Assembly: GCF_037042905.1 (NCBI RefSeq)
Contig: NW_026974141.1
Span: 767,001 to 831,000, forward strand
Direction of reading: 5' to 3'
Source of the DNA: Lytechinus pictus
Lineage: Eukaryota > Echinodermata > Echinoidea > Temnopleuroida > Toxopneustidae
DNA: 64,000 bases
Below, piece after piece: positions 44,601 through 48,733 of the stretch (its first letter is position 1; each line of letters begins with the position of its first letter). Position numbers and translations under genes: made by a program. The notes under the pieces were generated by a model that made no database searches, was not told the DNA's origin, and saw nothing but the letters and a program-made list of their open reading frames with translations.

Positions 44601-45021
44601 CAATATAGGGTGTGTTGTTGGTAGAGCATCTGTCTCACAACCCAGAGGTCAGGAAGTTCAAGTCCTGGCAGCGTCTGACCAAAAAGAAGTTAAAAGATGG
44701 AAGTTGCTGCTACCCTGTTTTGCATTAAAAGATATAAGTGACAATTCATATGGATTTGGCACTGCATAGTGGCTGCCAGGCCCACGATCAAGTTAGCAAA
44801 GATTATTTTTTGGAGTATTTTTATATCAAATGAACAATGATATATGGGTTTTGATTTTTTTAATGTCTTGATTATGCTGCTTTAGGAATATTAATCTGCA
44901 TTAGGGTAAACAAATCGGTTTTGAATTAATATTCTTTCTCTCTCTTTCTCTCCAGAAAAATCTGTGGCGATATGGTGACATCACCGAAGACGATGCAAAG
45001 GAATTTGGCTTTTCTGGGTGA
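11156..45021 (+). CDS. SND1: SND1 / Tudor-SN, staphylococcal nuclease domain-containing protein 1 (20 exons, complete)
   Basis: Joined exons: 11156-11206, 15870-16019, 16375-16498, 17281-17362, 17898-18055, 19269-19360, 21326-21487, 22355-22461, 24276-24366, 25693-25815, 26267-26433, 28134-28317, 28983-29124, 31537-31646, 32216-32404, 32713-32845, 38070-38266, 39982-40089, 41528-41776, 44956-45021. They total 2685 nt, 894 residues plus stop, and all junction phases agree; human SND1 is 910 residues. The order is four staphylococcal-nuclease-like domains (about 12-155, 180-315, 330-485, 498-650), a Tudor domain (about 715-770) and a split fifth SN fold at the C-terminus. The protein is known as a transcription coactivator, RISC-associated factor and binder of symmetric dimethylarginine through Tudor. 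Every junction is GT-AG except intron 2 (GC-AG). Exon 14 lies in a partial tandem triplication. Three snoRNA-like units lie in introns 11, 16 and 19. Identity is very secure. Confidence 0.97.
11388..11516. other. CpG-rich patch in SND1 intron 1
   Basis: A GC-rich segment about 240 bp after the start codon contains GGGCCGGGCGCCGGTACCGG and further CpGs, unlike the AT-rich surroundings. It may belong to the promoter-proximal region, or to the edge of the adjacent foldback element. Confidence 0.35.
11518..12285. mobile_element. Foldback element with ~310 bp arms in SND1 intron 1
   Basis: Left arm 11518-11830 and right arm 11958-12285 are almost perfect inverted copies, joined by a ~130 bp loop with a GTGTG-rich stretch. 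Both outer ends read GGCGCTAGTGTAGTTTCGCA and its complement. Open frames on each strand inside the arms mirror each other and are not genes. It is a non-autonomous element or recent inverted duplication. Confidence 0.85.
12286..12645. other. Intron 1 sequence, nothing recognised
   Basis: No open frame, RNA or clear repeat was recognised in this stretch. Confidence 0.4.
12646..13094 (-). mobile_element. Second copy of the 1539-1974 element, inverted
   Basis: It runs from TAGACAGCTGGCAGCCGTCT to GAAGCTTTTGGTCTA and matches 1539-1974 in reverse over its whole length, with small indels. The two copies show the element ends, TAGAC on both sides. It carries no protein frame. Confidence 0.75.
13206..13968. 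mobile_element. hAT-like MITE, GTAGAGGCGCACGGCC termini
   Basis: The inverted ends GTAGAGGCGCACGGCCAATA and its complement are exact for 16 bp or more and continue imperfectly for ~60 bp with repeated TCTCCAATATTGGAGA phrases. The flanks share CCTGTA. AGAGGCG-type ends with a short duplication suggest hAT, tentatively. It contains a tRNA-like block near 13467-13560. Confidence 0.65.
13467..13560 (-). repeat. tRNA-like sequence inside the hAT-like element
   Basis: On the minus strand there is a box A-like TAGCATAGCGGG and a box B-like GAGTTCGAGTCCC at tRNA spacing. The arms do not fold into a convincing cloverleaf, so I regard it as a tRNA-derived fragment and not a tRNA gene. Confidence 0.4.
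14439..14896. mobile_element. hAT-like MITE, CAG..GCGGATC..AG termini
   Basis: The left end CAGAAGCGGATCTAG and right end CTGGATCCGCCCCTG are imperfect complements, flanked by TTAGG on both sides (14434-14438 and 14897-14901). The interior has G and C runs, an (ATT)n tract at 14580-14612 and CGCTCGCTCCGCTCGCTTGG. CAGGGGCGGATCCAG ends are typical of hAT-related MITEs. Confidence 0.7.
14897..15869. other. Distal intron 1 of SND1
   Basis: Largely unassigned. It contains a possible alternative first exon at 15255-15263 (ATG GCC CAG then GTAAGC) that would splice in frame to exon 2. Otherwise I see no gene or obvious repeat. Confidence 0.4.
15870..16019 (+). CDS. SND1: SND1 exon 2 (residues 18-67), GC donor
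   Basis: It encodes [20 protein letters not shown] and the rest of the start of SN domain 1. The acceptor is TTTGCAG. Matching the family to the next exon (KDE then PYAW) requires the donor GAG|GCAAGT, a GC-AG intron; no GT fits the frame. Phase 0 on both sides. Confidence 0.93.
16375..16498 (+). CDS. SND1: SND1 exon 3 (residues 68-108)
   Basis: It encodes [20 protein letters not shown] onward to YIGKG in SN domain 1, matching the family [11 protein letters not shown] segment. Acceptor TTTGTACAG, donor AAAG|GTGTGT, phase 1. Confidence 0.95.
16580..16875 (+). mobile_element. tRNA-derived SINE with (ATT)n tail
   Basis: The 5' head has a box A (TGGTGTAGCGGT at 16591) and a box B-like TGCTCGAATCCCA (about 16634). 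It is followed by a body with TTGGCAAGGCGTCAATCCAC and GGTGCTAATTGGGTACC, and ends ATAAAGCGCAGCGGCTATTATTATT. It is transcribed in the same direction as SND1. A related copy lies inverted at 48083-48441. Confidence 0.85.
17141..17256. mobile_element. GGGCCC-ended MITE fragment abutting exon 4
   Basis: It begins CAGGGTCCCGTAACACAAAG and runs through TTAGCGATTAATCGTACG and CTACGATCAT, identical in plan to 44246-44376. The right terminus is missing and the sequence passes directly into the polypyrimidine tract and acceptor of exon 4 at 17280. Confidence 0.75.
17281..17362 (+). CDS. SND1: SND1 exon 4 (residues 109-135)
   Basis: It encodes [20 protein letters not shown] and RGGIKPS, the end of SN domain 1. 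Acceptor TTTTTTTAG, donor GA|GTAAGTAG, phase 2. Confidence 0.95.
17440..17740. mobile_element. Truncated piggyBac-like MITE
   Basis: CCTAAAAAGACTGGGTCTTT, a C run and ATTATGCTAATTTATGCATG match the left part of the element at 43201-43974. The right end is absent. Confidence 0.65.
17898..18055 (+). CDS. SND1: SND1 exon 5 (residues 136-188)
   Basis: It links SN1 to SN2 and contains [14 protein letters not shown] and [18 protein letters not shown], the near-invariant ENPRH and HQKPV stretches of SND1. Acceptor TTTGCAG, donor GATG|GTGAGA, phase 1. Confidence 0.96.
18088..18272 (+). mobile_element. tRNA-derived SINE, 5' part
   Basis: The head GGGGGCATGGTGGTCTAGCG carries box A, and CGCGGGTTTGAATCCCAG carries box B. 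The body is short and has no (ATT)n tail. Same head type as the SINE inverted at 40842-41134. Confidence 0.75.
18275..18779. mobile_element. TTAA-flanked foldback MITE (AGGGGAAGTTCACCCTGA)
   Basis: TTAA at both ends (18275-18278 and 18776-18779). The inverted termini AAAGGGGAAGTTCACCCTGA and TCAGGGTGAACTTCCCCTTT pair, and the arms continue for ~200 bp. It contains TGACGTCA in each arm. TTAA duplications point to piggyBac/Kolobok-type mobilisation. Confidence 0.85.
19269..19360 (+). CDS. SND1: SND1 exon 6 (residues 189-219)
   Basis: It encodes [20 protein letters not shown] and [11 protein letters not shown], the start of SN domain 2. Acceptor TTCAATAG, donor AAG|GTAAAT, phase 0. Confidence 0.95.
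20130..20440. other. Intron 6 GC-rich patch with paired TGACGTCA sites
   Basis: Two TGACGTCA-like sites (20182 and 20221) flank paired ATATACC/GGTATAT-type sequence, followed by a CG-rich stretch GCGCACCGGCTTGCGCGC. It could be an enhancer-like patch or part of a decayed foldback element. No gene seen. Confidence 0.35.
20441..20620. mobile_element. Compact hairpin MITE, ACAAATATATCAGGC ends
   Basis: ACAAATATATCAGGC and GCCTGATATATTTGT are exact complements. The whole 180 bp folds on a centre CCCTCGGGGCTTCGCCCCTC. Similar ACAAATA-ended hairpins lie at 22580-22743 and 52488-52657. Confidence 0.85.
20900..21312 (+). mobile_element. LINE 3' end (CR1/Rex-like ORF2 C-terminus)
   Basis: The frame 20900-21187 encodes [20 protein letters not shown], then [20 protein letters not shown] and a terminal [11 protein letters not shown], the standard C-terminal module of CR1/L2-clade non-LTR retrotransposons. 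After the stop comes an AGCGTGTTATAAATG-type tail and (ATT)n. Severely 5' truncated. Confidence 0.8.
21326..21487 (+). CDS. SND1: SND1 exon 7 (residues 220-273)
   Basis: It encodes [20 protein letters not shown], then [17 protein letters not shown] and [11 protein letters not shown] of SN domain 2. Acceptor ACTATAG lies directly after the LINE (ATT)n tail. Donor AAC|GTAAGT, phase 0. Confidence 0.96.
21550..22140. mobile_element. TTAA-flanked foldback MITE (AGGAGAATGAAAC)
   Basis: TTAA at 21550-21553 and 22137-22140. Inverted ends AAAGGAGAATGAAACCCTTG and GAGTTTCATTCTCCTTT. Inner arms carry GATCCTCCCATCGGCAATGC and its near complement GCATTGCCAATGGGAGGATC. No protein. Confidence 0.85.
22355..22461 (+). 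CDS. SND1: SND1 exon 8 (residues 274-308)
   Basis: It encodes [20 protein letters not shown] and [10 protein letters not shown] at the end of SN2, matching the family GFARCVDWS segment. Acceptor AAAATAG, donor AA|GTGAGT, phase 2. Confidence 0.96.
22580..22743. mobile_element. Hairpin MITE, ACAAATAGCGAATA ends
   Basis: ACAAATAGCGAATA and TATTCGCTATTTGT are exact complements. The centre reads CAACGAGGCGTTAGCCGAGTTG. Same architecture as 20441-20620. Confidence 0.8.
22745..23079. mobile_element. Short-TIR element, TTGTACAACGCCT ends
   Basis: TTGTACAACGCCT at 22745 and its exact complement AGGCGTTGTACAA at 23067-23079 bound 335 bp. It contains GTGACGTCAC and two GTGCAACGGTAC phrases. It is adjacent to the previous hairpin, so one may have inserted beside the other. 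Confidence 0.6.
23340..23774. mobile_element. Near-perfect hairpin MITE, GGCCCGAATTCACAAAGG ends
   Basis: Arms of roughly 200 bp begin GGCCCGAATTCACAAAGGTG and end with its complement. The centre repeats CAGTGGACTCATGAATAAA. Transcribed with SND1 intron 8 it would form a very long dsRNA hairpin. Confidence 0.9.
24276..24366 (+). CDS. SND1: SND1 exon 9 (residues 309-339)
   Basis: It encodes [20 protein letters not shown] and [11 protein letters not shown], the end of SN2 and linker to SN3. Acceptor ATCCATAG. The donor AAG|GTTTGC is weak but is the only one that keeps phase 0 into exon 10. Confidence 0.93.
24418..24800 (+). mobile_element. LINE 3' end, second copy
   Basis: In the + frame, [39 protein letters not shown] and [11 protein letters not shown] are the conserved CR1/L2-like C-terminal module. 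It is followed by a short 3' UTR with TTTTTAGCGCCTCTAAATAC and (ATT)n at 24776-24800. A different lineage from 20900-21312. Confidence 0.8.
25258..25455 (+). mobile_element. SINE 3' body, head missing
   Basis: GGGTACCTGGCAGGAATTTA, ATTCCTTGAAATGCC, then GCGCTATACAAGAACTGACT and (ATT)n match the body and tail of the SINE inverted at 40842-41134. No tRNA head remains. Confidence 0.65.
25693..25815 (+). CDS. SND1: SND1 exon 10 (residues 340-380)
   Basis: It encodes [20 protein letters not shown] and [12 protein letters not shown], the start of SN domain 3 with the signature LSSIRPPR. Acceptor TGAAACAG, donor AAG|GTAACA, phase 0. Confidence 0.96.
26267..26433 (+). CDS. SND1: SND1 exon 11 (residues 381-435)
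   Basis: It encodes [36 protein letters not shown] and [10 protein letters not shown] of SN3, nearly identical to vertebrate SND1. Acceptor TGTTCAG, donor GT|GTAAGC, phase 2. Confidence 0.97.
26946..26985 (+). repeat. (GAT)n microsatellite
   Basis: A GATGAT tract of about 30-40 bp with one GTT interruption. A similar tract lies at 37814-37832. Confidence 0.8.
27248..27334 (+). ncRNA. Intronic C/D-box snoRNA candidate A (SND1 intron 11)
   Basis: 87 nt. A terminal stem GCAAC (27248-27252) pairs with GTTGC (27330-27334). C box ATGATGA is at 27254-27260 and D box CTGA at 27326-27329. Immediately 5' of the D box, GATCTCGTTAGT can pair with the conserved 28S segment GATTAACGAGATT (recalled, not in this window), including two G-U pairs. 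An internal GAATGAT can pair with ATCATTC to give a short inner stem. Related copies: 37608-37691 and 44403-44486. It differs from them at several spacer positions but keeps the stem, boxes and guide. Confidence 0.72.
27525..27990. mobile_element. TTAA-type MITE, left part (AGGGGAATCCAACCC)
   Basis: TTAA at 27525-27528 followed by AGGGGAATCCAACCCGAAAA, the start typical of the TTAAAGG foldback families here. No matching right terminus was seen; boundary approximate. Confidence 0.5.
28134..28317 (+). CDS. SND1: SND1 exon 12 (residues 436-497)
   Basis: It encodes [40 protein letters not shown] and [18 protein letters not shown], closing SN3 and leading to SN4. Acceptor CATACAG, donor GGG|GTATGT, phase 0. 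Confidence 0.97.
28345..28520. repeat. Unclassified ~175 bp repeat, copy 1
   Basis: GAAATGCTCAAGAGAGCCCT, AATCCCCATTCATTACAATA and GCAGATTTAGG recur in order at 36265-36440. Both are in SND1 introns on the + strand. No structure or coding function recognised. Confidence 0.6.
28681..28745 (-). repeat. SINE body fragment
   Basis: CTACCAGGTATCTATTTACT and ACACCTGGGTAAAGAGTGGC resemble the body of the inverted SINE at 48083-48441. About 65 bp remain. Confidence 0.45.
28983..29124 (+). CDS. SND1: SND1 exon 13 (residues 498-544)
   Basis: It encodes [40 protein letters not shown] and LMTFLLAG, the start of SN4 including PKETC. Acceptor TTTGACAG, donor GCAG|GTTGGT, phase 1. Confidence 0.97.
29525..31186 (+). 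mobile_element. 5'-truncated non-LTR retrotransposon with open RT frame
   Basis: An uninterrupted frame (29525-30877, ~450 residues) encodes reverse transcriptase. The motifs in order are [43 protein letters not shown] and the catalytic FADD (Y replaced by F), then the C-terminal LWNSLP-like module. The endonuclease half is missing. The 3' end is AAATAAAC followed by (TTGAA)n at 31163-31184, typical of CR1/L2/Daphne-like elements. It lies in intron 13 in the SND1 sense between (ATTC)n at 29457-29520 and (GGTC/TCAA)n. The intact frame implies a recent insertion. Confidence 0.9.
31187..31285 (+). repeat. Tetranucleotide microsatellites
   Basis: (CGGT)n, (CAAT)n and (CATC)n tracts follow the LINE tail and resemble the ATTC-type tract before it, suggesting insertion into simple-repeat DNA. 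Confidence 0.7.
31295..31598 (+). repeat. Three tandem ~102 bp units covering acceptor and 5' part of SND1 exon 14
   Basis: Units at 31295-31395 (101 bp), 31396-31497 (102 bp) and 31498-31598. Each starts TACTTGATTCATTA, includes the acceptor TTTGTGATTACAG and the exon start up to GAACCATT. Only unit 3 continues into the rest of the exon. Unit 2 is open and in frame with unit 3. Unit 1 lacks one C in CTGTCCACG, which puts it out of frame. Confidence 0.95.
31537..31646 (+). CDS. SND1: SND1 exon 14 (residues 545-581)
   Basis: It encodes [20 protein letters not shown], then [16 protein letters not shown] of SN4, matching the family length when the third acceptor is used. Donor GAG|GTAAGA, phase 0. 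Two upstream copies of its acceptor and first ~60 nt exist at 31334 and 31434. Confidence 0.93.
31775..31953 (-). mobile_element. tRNA-derived SINE, inverted
   Basis: On the minus strand it reads TTAGCTAAGTTAGTAGAGCG (box A) and GTCGGGAGTTCAAACCCTAG (box B), then a body with TTAAAAGATGGGAGTTACTG and TCTGGCACTGCATATTGCCA. Same family as 44606-44795. Confidence 0.8.
32216..32404 (+). CDS. SND1: SND1 exon 15 (residues 582-644)
   Basis: It encodes [40 protein letters not shown] and [10 protein letters not shown] at the end of SN4. The acceptor TTTGTAG follows an A-rich, not pyrimidine-rich, stretch. Donor AAG|GTAATA, phase 0. Confidence 0.96.
32713..32845 (+). CDS. SND1: SND1 exon 16 (residues 645-688)
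   Basis: It encodes [20 protein letters not shown] and [20 protein letters not shown], the linker and first strand leading into the Tudor/SN5 fold. Acceptor ATCCTAG, donor TCAG|GTGAGT, phase 1. Confidence 0.95.
32940..33543. mobile_element. TTAA-flanked foldback MITE (AGGACAAGTCCACCCC), complete
   Basis: TTAA at 32940-32943 and 33540-33543. Ends AAAGGACAAGTCCACCCCA and TGGAGTGGACTTGACCTTT. Arms include TTTCATCAAAATCGGATGTA and its complement. Truncated relatives at 9900 and 47010. Confidence 0.88.
34549..35321. mobile_element. piggyBac-like MITE, TTAACCCTAA...TTAGGGTTAA (GGCCATTATGGCC type)
   Basis: TTAA at both ends with CCCTAACTCTCCCGGGG at the left and CCCGGGAGAATTAGGG at the right. Each arm holds GGCCATTATGGCC-type sequence beside a G or C run. 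TTAA target and CCCTA ends fit the piggyBac superfamily. Nearly identical to 42017-42790. No transposase. Confidence 0.88.
36265..36440. repeat. Unclassified ~175 bp repeat, copy 2
   Basis: GCAATGCTCAAAAGAATCCT, AATCCCCTTCATCACAATGT and GCAGATTTAGGCAAC align with 28345-28520. It contains a long C run at about 36404-36414. Confidence 0.6.
37608..37691 (+). ncRNA. Intronic C/D-box snoRNA candidate B (SND1 intron 16)
   Basis: 84 nt. Terminal stem GCAAC (37608-37612) with GTTGC (37687-37691). C box GTGATGA at 37614-37620, D box CTGA at 37683-37686, guide GATCTCGTTAGT before the D box. It ends 378 nt before exon 17. It differs from candidate C by about one base, and the downstream flanks are also alike (ATCTTAATACTG versus ATCTTGATACTG), so B and C arose by a duplication extending beyond the RNA. 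Confidence 0.75.
37814..37832 (+). repeat. (GAT)n microsatellite
   Basis: A short TGATGATGATGATGATGATG tract in intron 16. Confidence 0.8.
38070..38266 (+). CDS. SND1: SND1 exon 17, Tudor domain (residues 689-754)
   Basis: It encodes the Tudor core: [20 protein letters not shown] and [10 protein letters not shown]. By alignment with human SND1 (F740, Y746, Y763, Y766, N768, recalled) the cage here is F725, Y732, F749, F752 and N754, with both later tyrosines replaced by phenylalanine. Acceptor TTGTTCAG, donor AAT|GTGAGT, phase 0. Confidence 0.96.
38293..38721 (+). mobile_element. CAGACCTGCCAACC-ended transposon with 6-bp target duplication, copy 1
   Basis: Termini CAGACCTGCCAACC and GGTTGGCAGGTCTG are exact complements. 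CATTTA flanks both sides (38287-38292 and 38722-38727). The interior contains TACGTTTTAGCCGTATTTAG and no protein. Copy 2 is inverted at 59496-59875. Confidence 0.9.
38728..39033. mobile_element. GGGCCC-ended foldback MITE (TATTCCGAAGTC type)
   Basis: GACCCGTATTCCGAAGTCGG with TTTAACTTAAAC at the left and GTTAAACCGGACTTCGGAAT followed by ATGGGCCC at the right are imperfect complements. The preceding element inserted at or next to its left end. Confidence 0.75.
39982..40089 (+). CDS. SND1: SND1 exon 18 (residues 755-790)
   Basis: It encodes [20 protein letters not shown] and [11 protein letters not shown], completing Tudor and resuming the SN5 fold. Acceptor TTTTTACAG, donor GAT|GTAAGTA, phase 0. 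A MITE begins 7 nt after the exon end. Confidence 0.95.
40097..40837. mobile_element. piggyBac-like MITE (GGCGGATTCCGCC type) at the exon 18 donor
   Basis: TTAA at 40097-40100 and 40834-40837. Ends CCCTAAAAGAGCCAGG and GGGCCTTTTAGGG. The arms carry GGCGGATTCCGCC next to G/C runs. A decayed relative lies at 49807-50515. Confidence 0.88.
40842..41134 (-). mobile_element. tRNA-derived SINE, inverted
   Basis: On the minus strand the head reads GGGGGCATTGTGGTCAAGTG (box A) and ACGTGGGTTCGAACCCCAGC (box B). The body contains GTGAATGGGTACCCGGTAGG and ATTTATTCCTTGAATGC. It lies immediately after the MITE. Confidence 0.85.
41304..41510. mobile_element. Decayed piggyBac-like MITE fragment
   Basis: GGCCGTCAACCGCATGATCG, CCAAAAATTGGCACGC and TATGCTAATTAATGCATAAT echo the inner arm of 43201-43974. 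No ends survive. Confidence 0.5.
41528..41776 (+). CDS. SND1: SND1 exon 19 (residues 791-873)
   Basis: It encodes [40 protein letters not shown] and [20 protein letters not shown] of the C-terminal SN5 segment. Acceptor GCCTTATAG, donor CAT|GTAAGT, phase 0. Confidence 0.96.
42017..42790. mobile_element. piggyBac-like MITE, near-identical to 34549-35321
   Basis: TTAA at 42017-42020 and 42787-42790, ends CCCTCAATCTCCCGGGG and CCCGGGAGAATTAGGG. It aligns with the intron 16 copy along its full ~773 bp with few differences, implying recent activity. Confidence 0.9.
43201..43974. mobile_element. piggyBac-like MITE (GGGGCTGATTCAGCCCC type)
   Basis: TTAA at 43201-43204 and 43971-43974, ends CCCTAAAAAGACTGGGG and CCCAGTCTATTTAGGG. 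GGCTGATTCAGCC and GGCTGAATCAGCC sit beside G/C runs in the arms. Truncated relative at 17440-17740. Confidence 0.88.
44246..44376. mobile_element. GGGCCC-ended MITE (GTAACACAAGG type), complete
   Basis: Left AGGGTCCTGTAACACATAGG and right CCTTGTGTTACGGGCCCCT. The interior has TTAGCGATTAATCGTACGC. Relatives at 17141, 62559 and more weakly 62128. Confidence 0.8.
44403..44486 (+). ncRNA. Intronic C/D-box snoRNA candidate C (SND1 intron 19)
   Basis: 84 nt. Terminal stem GCAAC (44403-44407) with GTTGC (44482-44486). C box GTGATGA at 44409-44415, D box CTGA at 44478-44481, guide GATCTCGTTAGT in between. A possible inner stem is formed by ATCATTC and GAATGAT. It lies 469 nt upstream of exon 20, in the sense of the host gene, as expected for an intron-processed metazoan snoRNA. 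Confidence 0.75.
44606..44795 (+). mobile_element. tRNA-derived SINE
   Basis: The head GTGTGTTGTTGGTAGAGCAT carries box A and GGAAGTTCAAGTCCTGGC carries box B. The body AGTTAAAAGATGGAAGTTGC and TTGGCACTGCATAGTGGCTG matches the inverted SINE at 31775-31953. Confidence 0.8.
44956..45021 (+). CDS. SND1: SND1 exon 20 (residues 874-894 and stop)
   Basis: It encodes [20 protein letters not shown] then G and TGA. The LWRYGD and DEFG-like end is the conserved C-terminus of SND1. Acceptor TCTCTCCAG. Confidence 0.96.
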   Translation, partial: KNLWRYGDITEDDAKEFGFSG

Positions 45022-45700
45022 AAGGTCAGGCTCTGATCTCGTCTTCAGTCTTCAAGTCGAACATAAAATGTCCCTGACACGATCAACAATTCAAATGAAA
45101 TACTACAAATTAAATTTCACCAATCAATGAAATACTGCAACAAGTGCTTTATAAAAAAGGTCTACAATGTTATAAGAATGGTGATGAAACGTCTTTGTGA
45201 TTGTAATTCATGTGGGAAATTATGTAGATTATAAGTTATTCATTTGAGGTACAAGAGTGCCAGACACCTGAGGTTTGTTCCAAATGTAGTTTCCAGTGTA
45301 TTCAATGAATTAATCCTCCTGGGAAGACTATCACCTCACCAGGGTGACTTCAAACTCAATTCATTCAGATAGAATGTTCATGGTACCACAATCAGAGTTT
45401 ATCTGTATATAAATCACGTCAGTGTCTGTTTTATCTCTACTTGAAGACTGAAATAAACTAGCATGCTCAAGATAACGATAGTCTCACTCTAACCAATTGA
45501 ACGAAAACCTTAGACACATTTAACCAAGAAATACTTTTATTGTTATGATGCTTCCAAGAAGATGTTTTGACAAATTTGAAATGTAAATGTATTTCGTAAA
45601 TCTAATTTGAATGGAGATAGAAATGTATTGATTTCATGTGTATTTGTAGTATATGTAGGCATGTATCTGTCAGGAGAAGGAATAAAATGAATGTCTTTAG
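45022..45700 (+). other. SND1: SND1 3' UTR with candidate poly(A) signals
   Basis: Repeat-free sequence follows the stop codon. AATAAA occurs at 45452-45457 and 45681-45686; the second is in GGAATAAAATGAATG. Either could end the transcript. Which is used cannot be read from sequence. Confidence 0.55.
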
Positions 45701-47009
45701 TTGTAGAGTAGATTAAAGGTGTCAGGAATTTGTTTTGTCTTAGGTATAAATATATTACGGAAATTTCTTTAAAGTGGTATTTTGGGAAACACTTTTCAGT
45801 ATTCTTATTTCTCTATCGCCCCCCCTTCCCCTGTTTTATTTTAGTGTATTTGAGGGTAATATAAAGACATTTTTTTTAAATTTAAATTTTCCTTCCTTTT
45901 TTGCACTGTAAGTGGAAAGGATATAATTTTTTAATTCTGAGCAGAAGTTATGTAACATTTCCTACTTTTCTCTCTTCTTTTAAATCTCAGTATTATCATA
46001 TGATTACTATCTGGGGGAGTTTCATGAAGCATAATCTGTGCTTTTCACTGACAAATAAGCCAATCAGAAGCATGGATTTCAGTAGCTTATAAGAAGTATA
46101 ACCTTGAATGTCACCATTTGTTTCATGAAATTTCTTTCCCATTCTTGTTTTCTTGGGTTAAATAATTCATATTGACACCATGTTGGGTATAAACCAATCA
46201 TGATATTAATTTTAAATTGTCATTTTGAATAGAGATATTCAGATTTACATTTTGCAATACAAATATGTGTATTTGATTGTGAACTTGAACAGGCAGCTAT
46301 CTCTTTCTTATGAAGAAACATTCAGTATATATATAACACAACTCGAGGGTATTATGCTTCACGGCTATAAATTTGGTATGATATCTTTCTATCGAACGTG
46401 CTATGCACTGATCTCAAGTAATTAATTGTGTAATTGGTGACCAATCATTGAGATTCCATTCTAAAATGTCATTATCTTTTATGAGATTCTATTACATTTA
46501 TGTTTAGTCCAGCAATTGAGTAGGATTAAACTTTTCTGAGAACAAATATTCATGTGTTCAATCGAGTTCTTAATCTAGTGTCTATAGAATTCAGGGGCAG
46601 TGTTCTGAACATTGCATTTTCTCAATATTTTACATTTTCTCAGATATGATGGAATCGGTATTCTGGTGGATGTCATAATTTTGTCATCAATGTTGTCTTT
46701 TCTCTAGAGTGCGCACAAGAAAAATATGGTTTTACAAACGCACACAATCCCATTTCAGAAGATATGATTAAGTTTATGACAGGGTCACCAGTCATCATGT
46801 CATTTCGCTTGTTTGACAAAGTGCCCCTCAACAAAGCTTCTTGCCCCTCTCAATTTGCATGCTTTGAAATATGAATATTTATTTGCATGATGCAGGAAAC
46901 AGTTTGAAAAAACCTTCCAAGGATTAACCCAGTGCCAGGACACAATGAAAAATATTGGCGAACAATTGCTCCATGGGGGCTTCAAGATGTTGCTGTATGA
47001 ATACCTTCC
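45701..47009. other. Intergenic interval, nothing recognised
   Basis: AT-rich sequence between SND1 and the repeat cluster that follows. A TTTCATGAAGCATAATCTGT stretch at 46020 resembles a repeat edge at 62315. No gene seen. Confidence 0.45.
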
Positions 47010-47500
47010 GTAAAGGTCAAGTCCACCCCAGAAAAATGTTGATGTGAATAAATAAGAGAAAAATCAAACTAGCATAGTGCTGAAAATTTCATTAAACAAT
47101 GCCAATTCCACATGCTTAGAGAGGAATTAATCGCTGTTTTACTTGACATTGAGGAGAAAATTAAAATATTTCATATAATAAAATACAAAAGAAATAGTGA
47201 GTGGATGACATCATCAGTCTCCTCATTTGCATACCAACCAGGATGTACATATAACTGTTTTCTGAAATTAAGGGAAACTGTCATAACTTTTACATCCGAA
47301 TTTAATGAAATTTTCAGTGTTATGCTTTTTGAATTTTTCTTTTATTTTTATCAAAAAGCTGTCCCAAACGACTGGTGATCCTTTCTTGTGGTATGATACA
47401 CAACAGATTATCATTGGTGTTGATTTAGTTCCTAAGAAAGGATCACCTGTCAATCGTAATGTTGCTCGTAACTTGCGAACAGCTGTATGAAACCCCAACA
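47010..47500. mobile_element. Truncated AGGTCAAGTCCACCCC MITE joined to AGCTGT-type foldback
   Basis: 47010-47357 is the TTAA-family element (left end AAAGGTCAAGTCCACCCCAG, inner TTTCATTAAACAATGCC) lacking its right terminus. 47358-47500 follows directly with GACTGGTGATCCTTTC and GAAAGGATCACC as arms and ends AACAGCTGTATGAAACCCC, related to 54843-55032. Confidence 0.65.
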
Positions 47501-48082
47501 GGTCAATTTATACTGATTTCAACAGGGTCTATTTAGTCTCCATTTGGCATCCATAAACCAATTGAATTCTTGTCAAATTTGTTGGGGGGGGGGGGGGAGG
47601 GTCATCATGCTCTGCCTAAGTATTGTATGTAATTGCACACACACACAAGAAAATTGATAACATCAAACTTTAGTTAGAGCTCCTACCCTGAACAAAAACA
47701 TTTCAGTATTTAGACAATATCATTATTTTCAAGAGGAATATCGGAGGACACCTTACACTCACCCGTCATTAAATACACCACCGTTATGACACATGGACCT
47801 ATGTATTTCAGGTGGGGTATCGCTACCTCAATTTCGCTTTCCTCATTAAAAAGAGTGGGCAGTGCCTCACAGCTTCCCATGTGAGATTATGGCATTGGAT
47901 TGCAGTTGTACTTTTCATCATCTTTATACATAATACATGTAATAGTGTCGGTGCAAACTCTTACTGCGGCTCTGCCTGATAGGAAAGGAGAAGTAGGAAA
48001 TATTTGTAAGCAGGATTTTTTAAATCGGGGGGGGGGGGGTTTAAAAAAAAATGGAAAAAAAAGGTCTTCATCACCAATTTTA

Positions 48083-48441
48083 ATAATAATAATAATAATA
48101 TTCCGCATTTATATAGCGCTTAATACATCGGAACGACGTCTCTAAGCGCTTTACAGACATATTATTACCCCGGTCATCGGATCCTTGCATGCCCGCATAC
48201 AATGTATGCACCTTCTCCACTCCCTGGGGAGCATTCCAACAAGAGCTCCAAGACTCAATTGCTAGGCATACTACATATTGGCTTTCACATCCTACCGGGT
48301 ACCCATTTAACACCTGGGTGGAGAGTGGCAAAGTGTGGATTAACGCCTTGCCAAAGGACGCTAGGCCATGGTGGGATTCGAACACACAACCCTCTGATTA
48401 CAAGGCGAGAGTCAGAACCGCTACACCACGACACTTCCACA
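48083..48441 (-). mobile_element. tRNA-derived SINE, inverted, full length
   Basis: On the minus strand, GGAAGTGTCGTGGTGTAGCG (box A) and TGTTCGAATCCCACCATGGC (box B), a body with TTTGGCAAGGCGTTAATCCA and AAATGGGTACCCGGTAGG, then GCGCTTAGAGACGTCG and a tail AGCGCTATATAAATGC plus (ATT)n. Same family as 16580-16875. Confidence 0.88.
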
Positions 48442-48733
48442 ACGCTTCATGTCCATAAGTCACTCATTATTTGGATGAAGATTGAATCAAGATTTGAACA
48501 AAGCAAAATGACCTAGAATTGGCGATATAAATAATTCTAAAAACTGACCCGCTGAGTTGCACTATGGTCTCTGCACTAGGTACATGCAGTCCACTCCTCT
48601 CCCTCTCCTGTCAAAGTCTGTTCTTGTGGAGGGACGCCTTTGCTTACTTTGCTCTAAAACCTCAGTTGTCCAGTAGCGTTGGAAAGCAAAAACGGGTTTC
48701 TGGTTTAGACGCAAGGATTTCATCATGAGCATG

